Shown one piece after another: positions 1 through 11,000 of a stretch of DNA of 64,000 nt. The notes below the pieces were generated by a model. The model was not told the origin of the DNA, searched no databases, and saw nothing but the letters and a program-made list of their open reading frames with translations. This DNA comes from Streptomyces sp. I05A-00742 (GTDB lineage Bacteria; Actinomycetota; Actinomycetes; Streptomycetales; Streptomycetaceae). Made by a program: the position numbers and the translations under genes. Position 1 is the first letter of the stretch, and each line of letters begins with the position of its first letter. Location: assembly GCF_013055795.1 (NCBI RefSeq), contig NZ_JABETO010000001.1, positions 62,001 to 126,000 of the forward strand. Reading direction: 5' to 3'.

Positions 1-386
1 CCGGCTCCGGCCTCTTCCACGGCTCCCAGACCACCGGCCAGTTCGTCCCCGAACAGCAGACGGACTTCATCTTCACCGTCGCCGGCGAGGAGCTGGGCTT
101 CGTGGGCGCGGGCACGATCATCTTCCTGATCGGCGTCATCCTCTGGCGCGCCTGCCGCATCGCCCGCGAGACCACCGAGCTGTACGGGACGATCGTGGCG
201 GCCGGGATCATCGCCTGGTTCGCCTTCCAGTCCTTCGAGAACATCGGTATGACGCTGGGCATCATGCCCGTGACCGGACTGCCGCTGCCCTTCGTCTCCT
301 ACGGCGGCTCCTCGATGTTCGCCGCCTGGATCGCCGTGGGACTCCTCCAGTCGATCAAGGTGCAACGGCCGCTGGCGTCCGCCTGA
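1..386 (+). CDS. rodA: RodA/FtsW (SEDS) peptidoglycan polymerase, C-terminal part
   Basis: The window opens inside the last ~127 codons (reading from base 3) of a SEDS-family membrane glycosyltransferase, which polymerises lipid II into glycan strands. The visible piece has VAGEELGFVGA, a hydrophobic segment and then PVTGLPLPFVSYGGSS, both typical of the C-terminal SEDS loops. In Streptomyces the SEDS gene in this neighbourhood closes the mreBCD-pbp2 cluster, which favours RodA (sfr) over FtsW; that is remembered synteny, since the upstream genes are outside the window. The TGA stop (384-386) lies inside an 18-bp direct repeat. Confidence 0.88.
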   Translation, partial: GSGLFHGSQTTGQFVPEQQTDFIFTVAGEELGFVGAGTIIFLIGVILWRACRIARETTELYGTIVAAGIIAWFAFQSFENIGMTLGIMPVTGLPLPFVSYGGSSMFAAWIAVGLLQSIKVQRPLASA

Positions 387-442
387 CGTCTGCCCGGCGT
401 CTGCCGGATGTCCGCCCGGCGACTGCCTGACGTCTGCCCGGC
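381..442. repeat. 18-bp direct repeat over the rodA stop codon
   Basis: GCCTGACGTCTGCCCGGC occurs at 381-398, where it contains the rodA TGA, and again without mismatch at 425-442. The 26 bases between them hold partial copies (GTCTGCC, CCGCCCGGC), so the block looks like an expanded, partly degraded repeat. No function is evident. Confidence 0.8.
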
Positions 443-480
443 ATCTGTCGCCCGGTCCGTCCGCCGACTAGATTCGTGGT

Positions 481-2019
481 ATGGACCGGGACCTGGGCGT
501 CACCGTGCGGGAGATCGAACGGAAGTACGAGGCCGCGGATCCGGCGAGAACGGCCGGCCTCCCCGACCTGAGCCGCGCCGCACCCGTCGCCCGCGTCGTC
601 GACCGGGGCACCGCCGGACTCGACGCGATCTACTACGACACGGCCGACCGCCGGCTCCACGCCGCCGGCATCACCCTGCGCCGCCGCACCGGCGGCCACG
701 ACGCCGGCTGGCACCTCAAGCTGCCGGTCGCCCCCGGGGTACGGGACGAGGTCCGAGCCCCGCTGACCGTCGGCATCCCGCGCCCGATCGCCGCCCTCGT
801 CCGCTCCCGCACCCGCGGCGCCCGCCTCGTACCGCTGATGCGCATCACCTCGCAGCGCGAGACGCGCCACCTCCTCGACGCCGACGGCACCCTGCTGGCC
901 GAGGTCAGCGCCGACTCCGTCACCGCCGACCGGCCGGGCGCCGCCCGCGCCGCCACGGCCGCCTGGACCGAGGTCGAGGTCGAACTCGCCGACGGCGCCG
1001 ACCCCGGCCTGCTCGACGCCCTCGAACCCCACCTCCACGAGGCCGGGCTGCGGCCCTCGACGGCGAAGAGCAAGCTGGCGCGGGCGCTCGCCGAGACCGG
1101 GCACGACGGGGACGCCCCCGCCGCACCGGAACCCGCCCCCGCGCCGGCCGACTCCGGCGGACACGTCCTCGCCCACCTGCGGGAACAGGTCGAGGCCATC
1201 GTCACCCTCGACCCCGGCGCCCGCCGCGGCACGGAGGACGCCGTCCACCGGATGCGCGTCGCCACCCGACGCCTCCGCAGCGCCTTCCGCACGTACCGGA
1301 AGGTCCTCGACCGGCGGGTCACCGACCCCCTCGGCGACGAACTCAAGTGGCTCGCCGCCGAACTGGGCGTCGAACGCGACCGCGAGGTCCTCACCGACCG
1401 GCTCCGCGAACGCCTCGACGAACTGCCGCGCCCCCTCGTCCGCGGCCCCGTCCGCGCCCGGCTGCGCATCTGGTCCAACCGCAACCGCGTCGAGGCCCGG
1501 CGCCGCCTGGCCACCGTCCTCGACAGCAGGCGCTACCTGACGCTCCTCGACCGCCTCGACGCCCTCGTCACCGACCCGCCGCTCCGCCCCGCGGCCGCCC
1601 GGCCCCCGGACAAGGTCCTGGCCCAGGCGGTGCGCCGGGACTACGAACGGCTGGCCGCCCGCGTCCGGCACGCCCTGGACACCGAGCCGGGCGCCGCCCG
1701 CGACACCGCCCTCCACGACGCCCGCAAGGCCGCCAAACGGGCCCGCTACGCGGCCGAGGCGGCCGAACCCGCCCTGGGCAAGGCCGCCAAGCGCCTCGCC
1801 AAGCGCATGAAGGCCGTGCAGACCGTGCTCGGCGACCACCAGGACAGCGTCCTCCTCCGGGACACCCTGCGCACGATCACCGCCCAGGCGGAGGGCGCGG
1901 GGGAGGCCACGTTCACGTACGGCCTGCTGTACGGGCGCGAGGAGGCCCGGGCGGCGGAGGACGAGCGGGCGCTGGAGGGGGCGTGGGAGCGGGCCGCCGG
2001 GGTCGGGGCGGGGGTGTGA
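481..2019 (+). CDS. CYTH and CHAD domain protein
   Basis: This is a 512-residue soluble protein with two domains. The CYTH half (about residues 9-200) starts with the ExExK signature (E11, E13, K15) of enzymes that bind triphosphates or polyphosphate through a cationic tunnel. The CHAD half (about 222-505) is helical and shows the two conserved His/Arg/Lys-rich helices, HRMRVATRRLR near residue 256 and HDARKAAKRARY near 412, which bind polyphosphate in characterised members. The fusion is common in actinobacteria; an inorganic-polyphosphate role is inferred from the families. ATG follows the rodA repeat by 38 bases. A weak hairpin (2024-2042) follows the stop. Confidence 0.9.
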   Translation: MDRDLGVTVREIERKYEAADPARTAGLPDLSRAAPVARVVDRGTAGLDAIYYDTADRRLHAAGITLRRRTGGHDAGWHLKLPVAPGVRDEVRAPLTVGIPRPIAALVRSRTRGARLVPLMRITSQRETRHLLDADGTLLAEVSADSVTADRPGAARAATAAWTEVEVELADGADPGLLDALEPHLHEAGLRPSTAKSKLARALAETGHDGDAPAAPEPAPAPADSGGHVLAHLREQVEAIVTLDPGARRGTEDAVHRMRVATRRLRSAFRTYRKVLDRRVTDPLGDELKWLAAELGVERDREVLTDRLRERLDELPRPLVRGPVRARLRIWSNRNRVEARRRLATVLDSRRYLTLLDRLDALVTDPPLRPAAARPPDKVLAQAVRRDYERLAARVRHALDTEPGAARDTALHDARKAAKRARYAAEAAEPALGKAAKRLAKRMKAVQTVLGDHQDSVLLRDTLRTITAQAEGAGEATFTYGLLYGREEARAAEDERALEGAWERAAGVGAGV

Positions 2020-2023
2020 GGAC

Positions 2024-2042
2024 GGCCTCCCGGGAGGAGGCC
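2024..2042 (+). terminator. Short hairpin after the CYTH/CHAD gene
   Basis: GGCCTCC (2024-2030), loop CGGGA, GGAGGCC (2036-2042): a 7-bp GC stem four bases after the stop. No U-tract follows, so termination is only possible, not shown. Confidence 0.4.
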
Positions 2043-2109
2043 GGGGCGGCACCGTTCCTGGCACGTTACTCTTGAGGGTCACCCCTGCCCGCTCATGAGA
2101 GACATCGTG

Positions 2110-4035
<1,926 letters not shown>

Positions 4036-4062
4036 GGTCTGACTGGGTTGATACAGCCCACC

Positions 4063-4109
4063 GACGCGAGAGGGCGTCTGCCGGTGACCGGCAGACGCCC
4101 TCTCGCGTC
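4063..4109. terminator. 22-bp perfect inverted repeat, strong terminator
   Basis: Two 22-base arms (4063-4084 and 4088-4109) are perfectly complementary, with TGA in the middle; the arms begin GACGCGAGAGGG and end CCCTCTCGCGTC. It lies 27 bases past the radical SAM stop and 70 bases before the end of the convergent arsI gene, so it could terminate both. It also marks the edge of the arsenic cassette. Confidence 0.8.
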
Positions 4110-4179
4110 CGGGCCTGGGGCTCCCTCGCGGTCGCGCCGTACGGTCGGGGCGGTCGCCCGGCACCTGCGCCGACCGGGG

Positions 4180-4599
4180 TCAGGTGCCGCAGCACGCGGC
4201 CGGGGCTCCTTCGGTGCTTCCGCCGAGGCTGTCGGCGTCGGCCTTGACGACGTACACCTCCCAGGGCTCGCTGCCGGGGCCGTGGACCCAGACCTTGTCC
4301 TGGAGCGCGTAGCAGCAGGAGGTGTCGTTCTCCTCGAAGGTGGCCAGACCGGCCGCCTTCAGGCGCCCGGCGGTGGCCGCGACCACCTCGGTGCTCCCGA
4401 CCTCGACGCCCAGGTGGTCCAGGCGGGTTTCCTGGCCGGGCTCGCCCTCAATGAGGACGAGCTTCAGCGGCGGCTCGGCGATGGCGAAGTTCGCGTAGCC
4501 GGGCCGGCGCTTGGCCGGCTCGACGCCGAAGAGCTTGGAGTAGAAGGTCACCGACGCTTCGAGGTCGGCGACGTTGAGGGCCAGCTGAACACGGGACAT
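4180..4599 (-). CDS. arsI: ArsI/CadI-type VOC metalloenzyme, arsenic/cadmium resistance
   Basis: This 139-residue protein is a vicinal-oxygen-chelate fold member starting MSRVQLALNVADLEASVTFYS. It has the adjacent Cys pair in SCCYALQDKVWV near residues 98-99 that ArsI C-As lyases and CadI proteins use to bind trivalent organoarsenicals or soft metals, plus a second CC next to the C terminus. ArsI cleaves the carbon-arsenic bond of methylarsenite, whereas CadI binds cadmium; arsenite genes on the other side of the shared promoter favour arsenic. The start is the ATG after GGAGATCGCC; upstream in-frame codons would run into the operator. The gene is transcribed away from arsR. Confidence 0.85.
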   Translation of the reverse strand: MSRVQLALNVADLEASVTFYSKLFGVEPAKRRPGYANFAIAEPPLKLVLIEGEPGQETRLDHLGVEVGSTEVVAATAGRLKAAGLATFEENDTSCCYALQDKVWVHGPGSEPWEVYVVKADADSLGGSTEGAPAACCGT

Positions 4600-4636
4600 G
4601 GCGATCTCCTCGGTCTCCCTGATCTCTTGGAGCTTC

Positions 4637-4660
4637 TTGTATCGATTGACTTCGATACAA
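4637..4660. promoter_or_regulatory. Probable ArsR operator in the arsI-arsR intergenic region
   Basis: TTGTATCGA (4637-4645), spacer TTGACT, TCGATACAA (4652-4660) is a perfect 9-bp inverted repeat between the divergent genes. A second, looser pair, TTGAATCGA (4670-4678) and TCGAATCAA (4701-4709), shares the same core with one mismatch and reaches into the first codons of arsR. ArsR/SmtB repressors bind such AT-containing palindromes and release them on As(III) binding. That this arsR binds here is inferred. Confidence 0.75.
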
Positions 4661-4697
4661 GGTTGCGCCTTGAATCGACAGACGTCAACATAGAGGC

Positions 4698-5093
4698 ATG
4701 TCGAATCAAGGATTCGTGGTGCTCGGACAGGACGGCCCCGACGGCTGCTGCCCCGGCCTGCTGACCGCACCGCTCGCCGAGGACCAGGCCGTTGAGCTGG
4801 CGAAGGTCTTCAAGGCGCTGGGCGACCCGGTGCGGCTGCGGCTGCTGTCGATGATCGCCTCGCGGGCGGGCGGCGAGGTGTGCGTCTGCGATCTGACGCC
4901 CGCGTTCGACCTGTCGCAGCCGACGATCTCCCACCACCTCAAGCTCCTGCGCGAAGCCGGCTTGATCGCCTCCGAGCGGCGCGGGACGTGGGTGTACTAC
5001 CGGCTGTTGCCGGAGATGACCGACCGCCTCGCCGGCATCCTCACCCGCCCTGCCGGGCAGCCCCTTCCCGAGCCCGCCGAGGCCCCTTCGTGA
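4698..5093 (+). CDS. arsR: ArsR-family arsenite-responsive repressor
   Basis: A 131-residue winged-helix repressor of the ArsR/SmtB family. Residues about 30-110 form the fold: LAKVFKALGDPVRLRLL, then VCVCDL (two Cys flanking one residue, the classic As(III) site in the alpha3 helix), then the recognition helix LSQPTISHHLKLLREAGL and the wing region RRGTWVYYRL. An extra Cys pair (residues 17-18) lies near the N terminus and might add metal ligands. The ATG sits inside the loose second operator repeat, which suggests a very short or absent 5' leader. Its last four bases overlap the transporter start (GTGA). Confidence 0.92.
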   Translation: MSNQGFVVLGQDGPDGCCPGLLTAPLAEDQAVELAKVFKALGDPVRLRLLSMIASRAGGEVCVCDLTPAFDLSQPTISHHLKLLREAGLIASERRGTWVYYRLLPEMTDRLAGILTRPAGQPLPEPAEAPS

Positions 5094-6193
5094 CGCGCCC
5101 GGCCACTGCCCCGGTGGCGGCCCGGCTGTCCTTCCTCGACCGCTGCCTCGCGGTGTGGATCCTCGCCGCGATGGGTATCGGCCTCGGCCTGGGCCGCCTC
5201 GTCCCCGGACTGGGGGACGCGCTGGCGAAGGTCACCGTCACCGGCGTCTCCCTGCCGATCGCGCTCGGCCTGCTGGTGATGATGTACCCGGTCCTGGCCA
5301 AGGTCCGCTACGACCGCCTCGACACCGTCACCCGCGACCGCCGCCTCCTGATCCCGTCGCTGGTGATCAACTGGGTGCTCGGCCCGGCGGTGATGTTCGC
5401 GCTCGCCTGGCTGTTCCTGCCGGACCTGCCCGAGTACCGCACGGGCCTGATCATCGTGGGCCTCGCCCGGTGCATCGCCATGGTGATCATCTGGAACGAC
5501 CTGGCCTGCGGCGACCGTGAGGCCGCCGCCGTCCTGGTGGCGCTGAACAGCGTCTTCCAGGTGATCGCGTTCTCCGCGCTCGGCTGGTTCTACCTCTCCG
5601 TCCTGCCCGGCCTGCTGGGCCTGGAGACCACCGGCCTGAACGTGTCCGTAGGGGAGATCGCCCGCAGTGTGCTGATCTTCCTCGGCATTCCGCTCGCCGC
5701 CGGGTTCCTCACCCGCCGCCTGGGCGAGAAGGCCAAGGGCCGCGCCTGGTACGAGGCGAAGCTGATCCCGCGCATCGGGCCGTTCGCCCTGTACGGCCTA
5801 CTGTTCACGATCGTCGTGCTGTTCGCCCTCCAGGGTGAGGCGATCACCTCCCGCCCGTTCGACGTCGCCCGGATCGCGCTGCCGCTGCTGGTCTACTTCG
5901 CCCTCATGTGGGCCGGGTCCATGGCCCTCGGCCGCGCCGTCGGCCTGGACTACCCGCGCACGACGACGCTCGCCTTCACCGCCGCGGGCAACAACTTCGA
6001 ACTCGCCATCGCGGTCGCCATCGCCACTTTCGGAGCCTCCTCCGGGCAGGCCCTCGCCGGAGTCGTCGGCCCCCTCATCGAAGTCCCCGTCCTCATCGGC
6101 CTCGTCCACGTCGCCCTGGCCGCCCGCCGCTACTTCCCCTCACCCACCGCCGGCCCGCCGGCCACCGCCCCGGAAGGCTCCGCCCATGTCTGA
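5090..6193 (+). CDS. acr3: ACR3-type arsenite efflux transporter
   Basis: This 367-residue, ten-helix membrane protein of the ACR3/BART superfamily exports As(III) using the proton gradient. The family signature around the essential Cys of TM4 is present (GLARCIAMVIIWNDLACGD), as is the TM9 motif GNNFELAIAVAIATFG with its conserved Glu. The start is the GTG at 5090, which overlaps the arsR stop by four bases (translational coupling); longer in-frame starts would lie inside arsR. The end overlaps arsC by eight bases, so arsR-acr3-arsC is one tight operon. Confidence 0.93.
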   Translation: MTRPATAPVAARLSFLDRCLAVWILAAMGIGLGLGRLVPGLGDALAKVTVTGVSLPIALGLLVMMYPVLAKVRYDRLDTVTRDRRLLIPSLVINWVLGPAVMFALAWLFLPDLPEYRTGLIIVGLARCIAMVIIWNDLACGDREAAAVLVALNSVFQVIAFSALGWFYLSVLPGLLGLETTGLNVSVGEIARSVLIFLGIPLAAGFLTRRLGEKAKGRAWYEAKLIPRIGPFALYGLLFTIVVLFALQGEAITSRPFDVARIALPLLVYFALMWAGSMALGRAVGLDYPRTTTLAFTAAGNNFELAIAVAIATFGASSGQALAGVVGPLIEVPVLIGLVHVALAARRYFPSPTAGPPATAPEGSAHV

Positions 6194-6602
6194 GACCAAG
6201 CCCTCCGTCCTGTTCGTATGCGTCCACAACGCCGGACGCTCCCAGATGGGCGCCGCCTTCCTGGCCCACCTCGGCGGCGACCGTGTCGAAGTCCGCTCCG
6301 CCGGCTCCGCCCCGGCCGGGACGGTCAACCCGGCCGTCGTCGAGGCCATGCGGGAGATCGGCGTCGACATCTCCGCCGAGACCCCGAAGATCCTCACGAC
6401 GGAGGCGGTGCAGTCCTCGGACGTGGTGATCACCATGGGCTGCGGAGACGCCTGCCCCGTCCTCCCCGGCAAGCGATACCTCGACTGGAAGCTGAACGAC
6501 CCCGCCGGTCAGGACGTCGCCGCCGTCCGCACGACCCGTGACGAGATCGAACGACGCGTCCGCGGCCTGCTCGCCGATCTCGGCGTCGAAGTGCGCGCGT
6601 GA
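6186..6602 (+). CDS. arsC: Arsenate reductase, low-molecular-weight phosphatase fold
   Basis: The product (138 residues) belongs to the LMW protein tyrosine phosphatase-like arsenate reductases. The P-loop Cx5R is C12-VHNAG-R18 followed by Ser. A second Cys pair lies in MGCGDACPVLPG, the resolving region of thioredoxin- or mycothiol-linked ArsC; in actinobacteria mycothiol/mycoredoxin is the likely electron source. It reduces arsenate to arsenite, which Acr3 then exports. The ATG lies within the last codons of acr3. Confidence 0.92.
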   Translation: MSETKPSVLFVCVHNAGRSQMGAAFLAHLGGDRVEVRSAGSAPAGTVNPAVVEAMREIGVDISAETPKILTTEAVQSSDVVITMGCGDACPVLPGKRYLDWKLNDPAGQDVAAVRTTRDEIERRVRGLLADLGVEVRA

Positions 6603-6973
6603 AGACGGTCGTTGCCGCCCGCGCCGACGGATCGCGCGCGACCGGGGGGGGCGTCGGATCCGCGTCGCGGGGACGTGGTGACGCACCGCAGCAGATCGCG
6701 AGCGCGAGACGCCGTCGTCCCGGCGTGAGCTCTTGTCCACGAGTCCGTTCGGTCATGCCCGGCCACCCGTGGTCGCGGTTCGTCGGAGAACGGACCGAGG
6801 GTCGGCACTTCCGCGGGAGGCGGCCGTTGCGTCCGGAGCGGCCGGGTTCCCGTCGACGAGCCAGGTCGGCGCCGGTGCCCTCATCGACGAAGAGTCCCGA
6901 CCCCGGGGCGCGCCCCCGGGTGGGGCACGTACTCTAGGTAGCAGTACGACCGCTCTCACGAAGGAACAGACCA
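6603..6973. other. 371-bp region without a supported gene
   Basis: No ORF here looks like a protein on either strand; the open frames are Arg/Pro-rich shadows. A GC hairpin (CCCGGGG, loop of about five, CCCCGGG) lies near 6901-6920 and could end the ars transcript. TACTCT (6930-6935) is a possible -10 element for the next gene. The stretch probably includes the downstream junction of the arsenic cassette, but I see no flanking repeats, transposase or tRNA remnant. Confidence 0.5.
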
Positions 6974-7786
6974 CTGGGCAAGCGACAGCCCGAAGGCCCG
7001 CCGCCCGCACCCGCGGTGCAGCGCATTCGCCTGCGTTACACCAAGCGCGGCCGCCTCCGGTTCACCAGCCACCGCGATTTCCAGCGCGCCTTCGAGCGGG
7101 CGCTGCGCCGGGCCGAGGTGCCGATGGCGTACTCGGCCGGTTTCACCCCGCACCCCAAGGTGTCGTACGCCAATGCCGCACCCACCGGCACGGGCAGCGA
7201 GGCCGAATACCTGGAGATCCAGCTCGCGGAGGCGCGCGAACCCGCGCGGCTGCGCGAACTGCTCGACGAGTCGCTGCCCGCAGGGCTGGACATCGTCGAC
7301 GCGGTGGAGGCGCGGACGTCCTCGTTCGCGGACCGGCTGGAGGCTTCCGTGTGGGAGCTGCGGCTGGACGGCGTGGAGGTCGCCGAGGCCGAGCGGGCCG
7401 TGGCGGCGTTCCTGGCGGCGGAGACCGTGGAGGTCGAGCGCCGTACCAAGAACGGCGTGCGGGCCTTCGACGCGCGCGGCGCCGTGTGCCGACTCGAGGC
7501 CTCGGCCGTTCCGGCCGATAGGCCCGGTGTCGGTGCCTGTGCGATACTGCGGCTGGTTGTTCGGCATTCGACACCTGCCGTTCGACCCGACGACGTCCTG
7601 TCCGGGCTCCGCGCCACGGCCGACCTGGCGCCGCCGGTCCCCGCAGCGGTGACCAGGCTGGCGCAGGGGCTGCTCGACGCTGGGACCGGAACGGTGACCG
7701 ACCCGCTCGCGCCCGATCGCGACGCTGCCACGGCCGTCTCATCAACGACCGCCGGCGCGGCGATGGCGCCGGGCGGACCAGCGTAA
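6974..7786 (+). CDS. DUF2344/TIGR03936 protein, probable CTG start
   Basis: The conserved region begins QRIRLRYTKRGRLRFTSHRDFQRAFERALRRA, typical of the DUF2344 family that pairs genomically with the TIGR03960 radical SAM protein (here at 2110-4035); the joint function is unknown. The first GTG in frame (7016) has no ribosome-binding site. CTG at 6974 lies 8 bases after AAGGA (6961-6965) and gives xGKRQPEGPPPAPAV before the conserved start, matching the N terminus I recall from other Streptomyces. With CTG the product has 270 residues, with GTG 256. The stop precedes the RNase E start by about 220 bases. Confidence 0.85.
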   Translation: MGKRQPEGPPPAPAVQRIRLRYTKRGRLRFTSHRDFQRAFERALRRAEVPMAYSAGFTPHPKVSYANAAPTGTGSEAEYLEIQLAEAREPARLRELLDESLPAGLDIVDAVEARTSSFADRLEASVWELRLDGVEVAEAERAVAAFLAAETVEVERRTKNGVRAFDARGAVCRLEASAVPADRPGVGACAILRLVVRHSTPAVRPDDVLSGLRATADLAPPVPAAVTRLAQGLLDAGTGTVTDPLAPDRDAATAVSSTTAGAAMAPGGPA

Positions 7787-8004
7787 GGACGCGTCGCGCG
7801 CCGCCGGTGCACCAGGGAGCCACCCCGGTCCGGCAGGCGCACTGACCAGGAGACTTTCGCCGGTGCCACCCATTGGACCCGGCGAGCGAGACGACAGCTC
7901 CCGTGCGGCGACCGCGCCCCGGACGACGGTACCGCGCTCATCACGCGGACCGACGGGCCGGAATCCGGCGCGGCGCCCGGGAGCGTGACGGGAGAACCGC
8001 CCGC

Positions 8005-11000
8005 ATGCTCGAACCCATTGAGCCCACGGAATCCGGGACCGCGCACGACGCGCCCGGCAACAACGCAGACACTTCCCCCGCCGCCGGCGGGGACAACTCG
8101 GGCCCCGGCGACACGCTGCCGCCGCGCCGCCGCCGCCGGGTGGCCTCGCGTCCGGCGGGACCGCCGGTGGCACCGGCCGCGGAGCCCTCGGTGGCCTCCG
8201 CCGACGCCCTGACGGCGCCCGATGTGGTGCCGCCCGTCGCGCACGAGCCGCTGGAGGAGCCCGTCGTCGAGGGCGCCCCGCCGGTCGTGGCGGCTGAGAC
8301 CGCCGGAGCCGCGGCCCCGGCGCGTCCGCGCCGCCGTGCGACACGCTCCGTGACGGCGCCCGCCGCCGACACCGCCGCCGAGGCGGCCGCGGAGACCACC
8401 CCCGCCGCCGAAGAGGCCCCCGCCACCCCGGCGCGTCCGCGCCGCCGCGCGGTCCGCAAGGCCGGCGGTCCGGCGGAGACCGCCGCGCGGCCCTCCGGGG
8501 CCGAGGTGGCCGCCGAGGAGCCCGCGGAGGCGCCTGCGGAGACCGAGGCCGCCGCCCCGGCACGTTCGCGCCGCCGTGCCACGCGCAAGGTGGCCACGCC
8601 CGTCGCCGAGGCCGTCGAGCCGTCCGCGGAGACCACCCCTGCCGTCGAGGAGACGGCCCCCGAGGAGCCCGTGGAGCCCGCGGAGGCCGAGGCCGCCGCT
8701 CCGGCGCGGTCGCGTCGTCGTGCGGTCCGCCGGGCCGGTGCTCCGACCGGTGCCCCGCGGGCGGCGGCCGAGGCCGAGGCGGCCGTGACCGCCGAGCCCG
8801 CCGCTGTCGCCGCCGAGCCGGTCGTGGCCGACGAGGACGAGAGCCCGGCGCCCGCCGCCCCGGCGCGGTCGCGCCGTCGTGCGACCCGGCAGGCGGCCGC
8901 CCCGGCCGCCGAGGCCCCGGCCGAGGCCGCCCCGAGTGCTGAGGCCGCTCCGAGTGCCGAGGCCGCCGAGGTCGTCGAGGCCGAGGAGGAGCCGGCGAAG
9001 CCCGCGCGGACCCGTCGCCGGGTCACCCGCAAGGCCGGCAGTGCCGCCGCCGAGGAGCGGGCCGGGCAGCCGGAGACGGATGGGCCCGCCCGCGCGGAGG
9101 AGCCCGCCGCAGCCGAGGCCGCGGCCGAGGAGCCCCGTGCCCGTCGCGGCCGCCGTCGTGCGGTGAGCGCCGAGGCCGAGCAGCAGCCTGCCGCCGAGGC
9201 CGCGCCCGCCGAGGAGCCCGCGGGCCCCGGGCGCACGCGGCGCCGGGCGGTGCGTCCGCCGACGGCCGTGTTCCAGGCGCCGGTGTTCACCGAGCCGATG
9301 TTCCAGACGCCGGAGTCCGCTGCCGCCGCCTACGCGGCCGTGGAGCAGCCGGCCGCCCCCGAGGCCGCCGCCGAGGAGACCGAGCAGCCCGCCGGCCGCC
9401 GTCGTCGCCGCCGTCGCGGTGAGCCCGCCGAGCCGGTCGTGGCCGTTGAGCCGGTTGTGACCGCCGAGGTGCCGGAGGCCGAGGAGCCCGAGGAGACCGA
9501 GGAGCCGGAGGCCGCCGAGGGTGCCCTGGCGGAGGACGAGGAGCAGGGCGAGCGCCCGTCCCGTCGCCGCCGCCGGGGTGGCCGCCGTCGCCGTCGCGGC
9601 GAGACCGCGGAGTCCGAGGACGAGGGTGCCGAGGAGGCCGAAGAGGCCGAGGAAGCCGAGGCCGAAGCCGAGGACGAGGGTGCCCTGGAGACCGAGGGCG
9701 AGGAGGACCGCGGTTCCACCGCGGGCAGCCGTCGTCGCCGTCGCCGTCGCCGCCGGTCCGGCGAGGCGATGGAGGACGGGCAGGCCGCCGTCGACGACCC
9801 GGAGCGCACCGTCGTCAAGGTCCGCGAGCCGCGCGACCGGCTCAAGGAGGGCGGCACCGGCTTCGACGAGGTTCAGTCCATCAAGGGCTCGACCCGTATG
9901 GAGGCCAAGAAGCAGCGCCGCCGCGAGGGGCGCGAGCAGGGCCGCCGCCGGGTGCCGATCATCACCGAGGCCGAGTTCCTGGCGCGCCGCGAGGCCGTCG
10001 AGCGCGTGATGGTCGTCCGCCAGAACGGCGACCGGACGCAGATCGGCGTGCTGGAGGACAACGTCCTCGTCGAGCACTTCGTCAACAAGGAGCAGGCGAC
10101 CAGCTACGTCGGCAACGTCTACCTGGGCAAGGTCCAGAACGTGCTGCCGTCGATGGAGGCCGCGTTCGTCGACATCGGCAAGGGCCGCAACGCCGTGCTC
10201 TACGCCGGTGAGGTCAACTTCGACGCGCTCGGCATGGGCAACGGCCCGCGCCGCATCGAGAGCGCGCTGAAGTCCGGCCAGTCCGTGCTCGTGCAGGTCA
10301 CCAAGGACCCGATCGGCCACAAGGGCGCCCGCCTGACCAGCCAGGTCTCGCTGCCCGGCCGCTACCTGGTCTATGTGCCCGAGGGCTCGATGACCGGCAT
10401 CAGCCGCAAGCTGCCCGACACCGAGCGGGCGCGTCTGAAGCAGATCCTCAAGAAGATCGTCCCCGAGGACGCGGGCGTCATCGTGCGCACCGCGGCGGAG
10501 GGCGCGAGCGAGGACGAGCTGCGTCGTGACGTCGAGCGGCTGCAGGCGCAGTGGGAGGACATCCAGAAGAAGTCCAAGATGATCTCCACCAGCTCGCCGA
10601 GCCTGCTGTACGGCGAGCCGGACATGACCGTCCGGGTCGTCCGCGACATCTTCAACGAGGACTTCTCCAAGGTCATCGTCAGCGGCGAGGGCGCCTGGGA
10701 GACCATCCACGGCTACGTCTCGCACGTCGCCCCCGACCTGGTGGACCGGCTGCAGAAGTGGACGTCGGACGTCGACGTCTTCGCCACGTACCGGATCGAC
10801 GAGCAGCTGATGAAGGCGCTGGACCGCAAGGTCTGGCTGCCGAGCGGCGGTTCGCTCGTCATCGACCGGACCGAGGCGATGGTCGTCGTCGACGTCAACA
10901 CCGGCAAGTTCACCGGCCAGGGCGGCAACCTGGAGGAGACGGTCACCAGGAACAACCTGGAGGCGGCCGAGGAGATCGTGCGCCAGCTGCGGCTGCGCGA

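Noticed and set aside
6599-6937. 112-codon ORF after arsC
   Set aside because: Arg/Pro/Gly-rich, no ribosome-binding site, no recognisable fold; treated as non-coding junction sequence.
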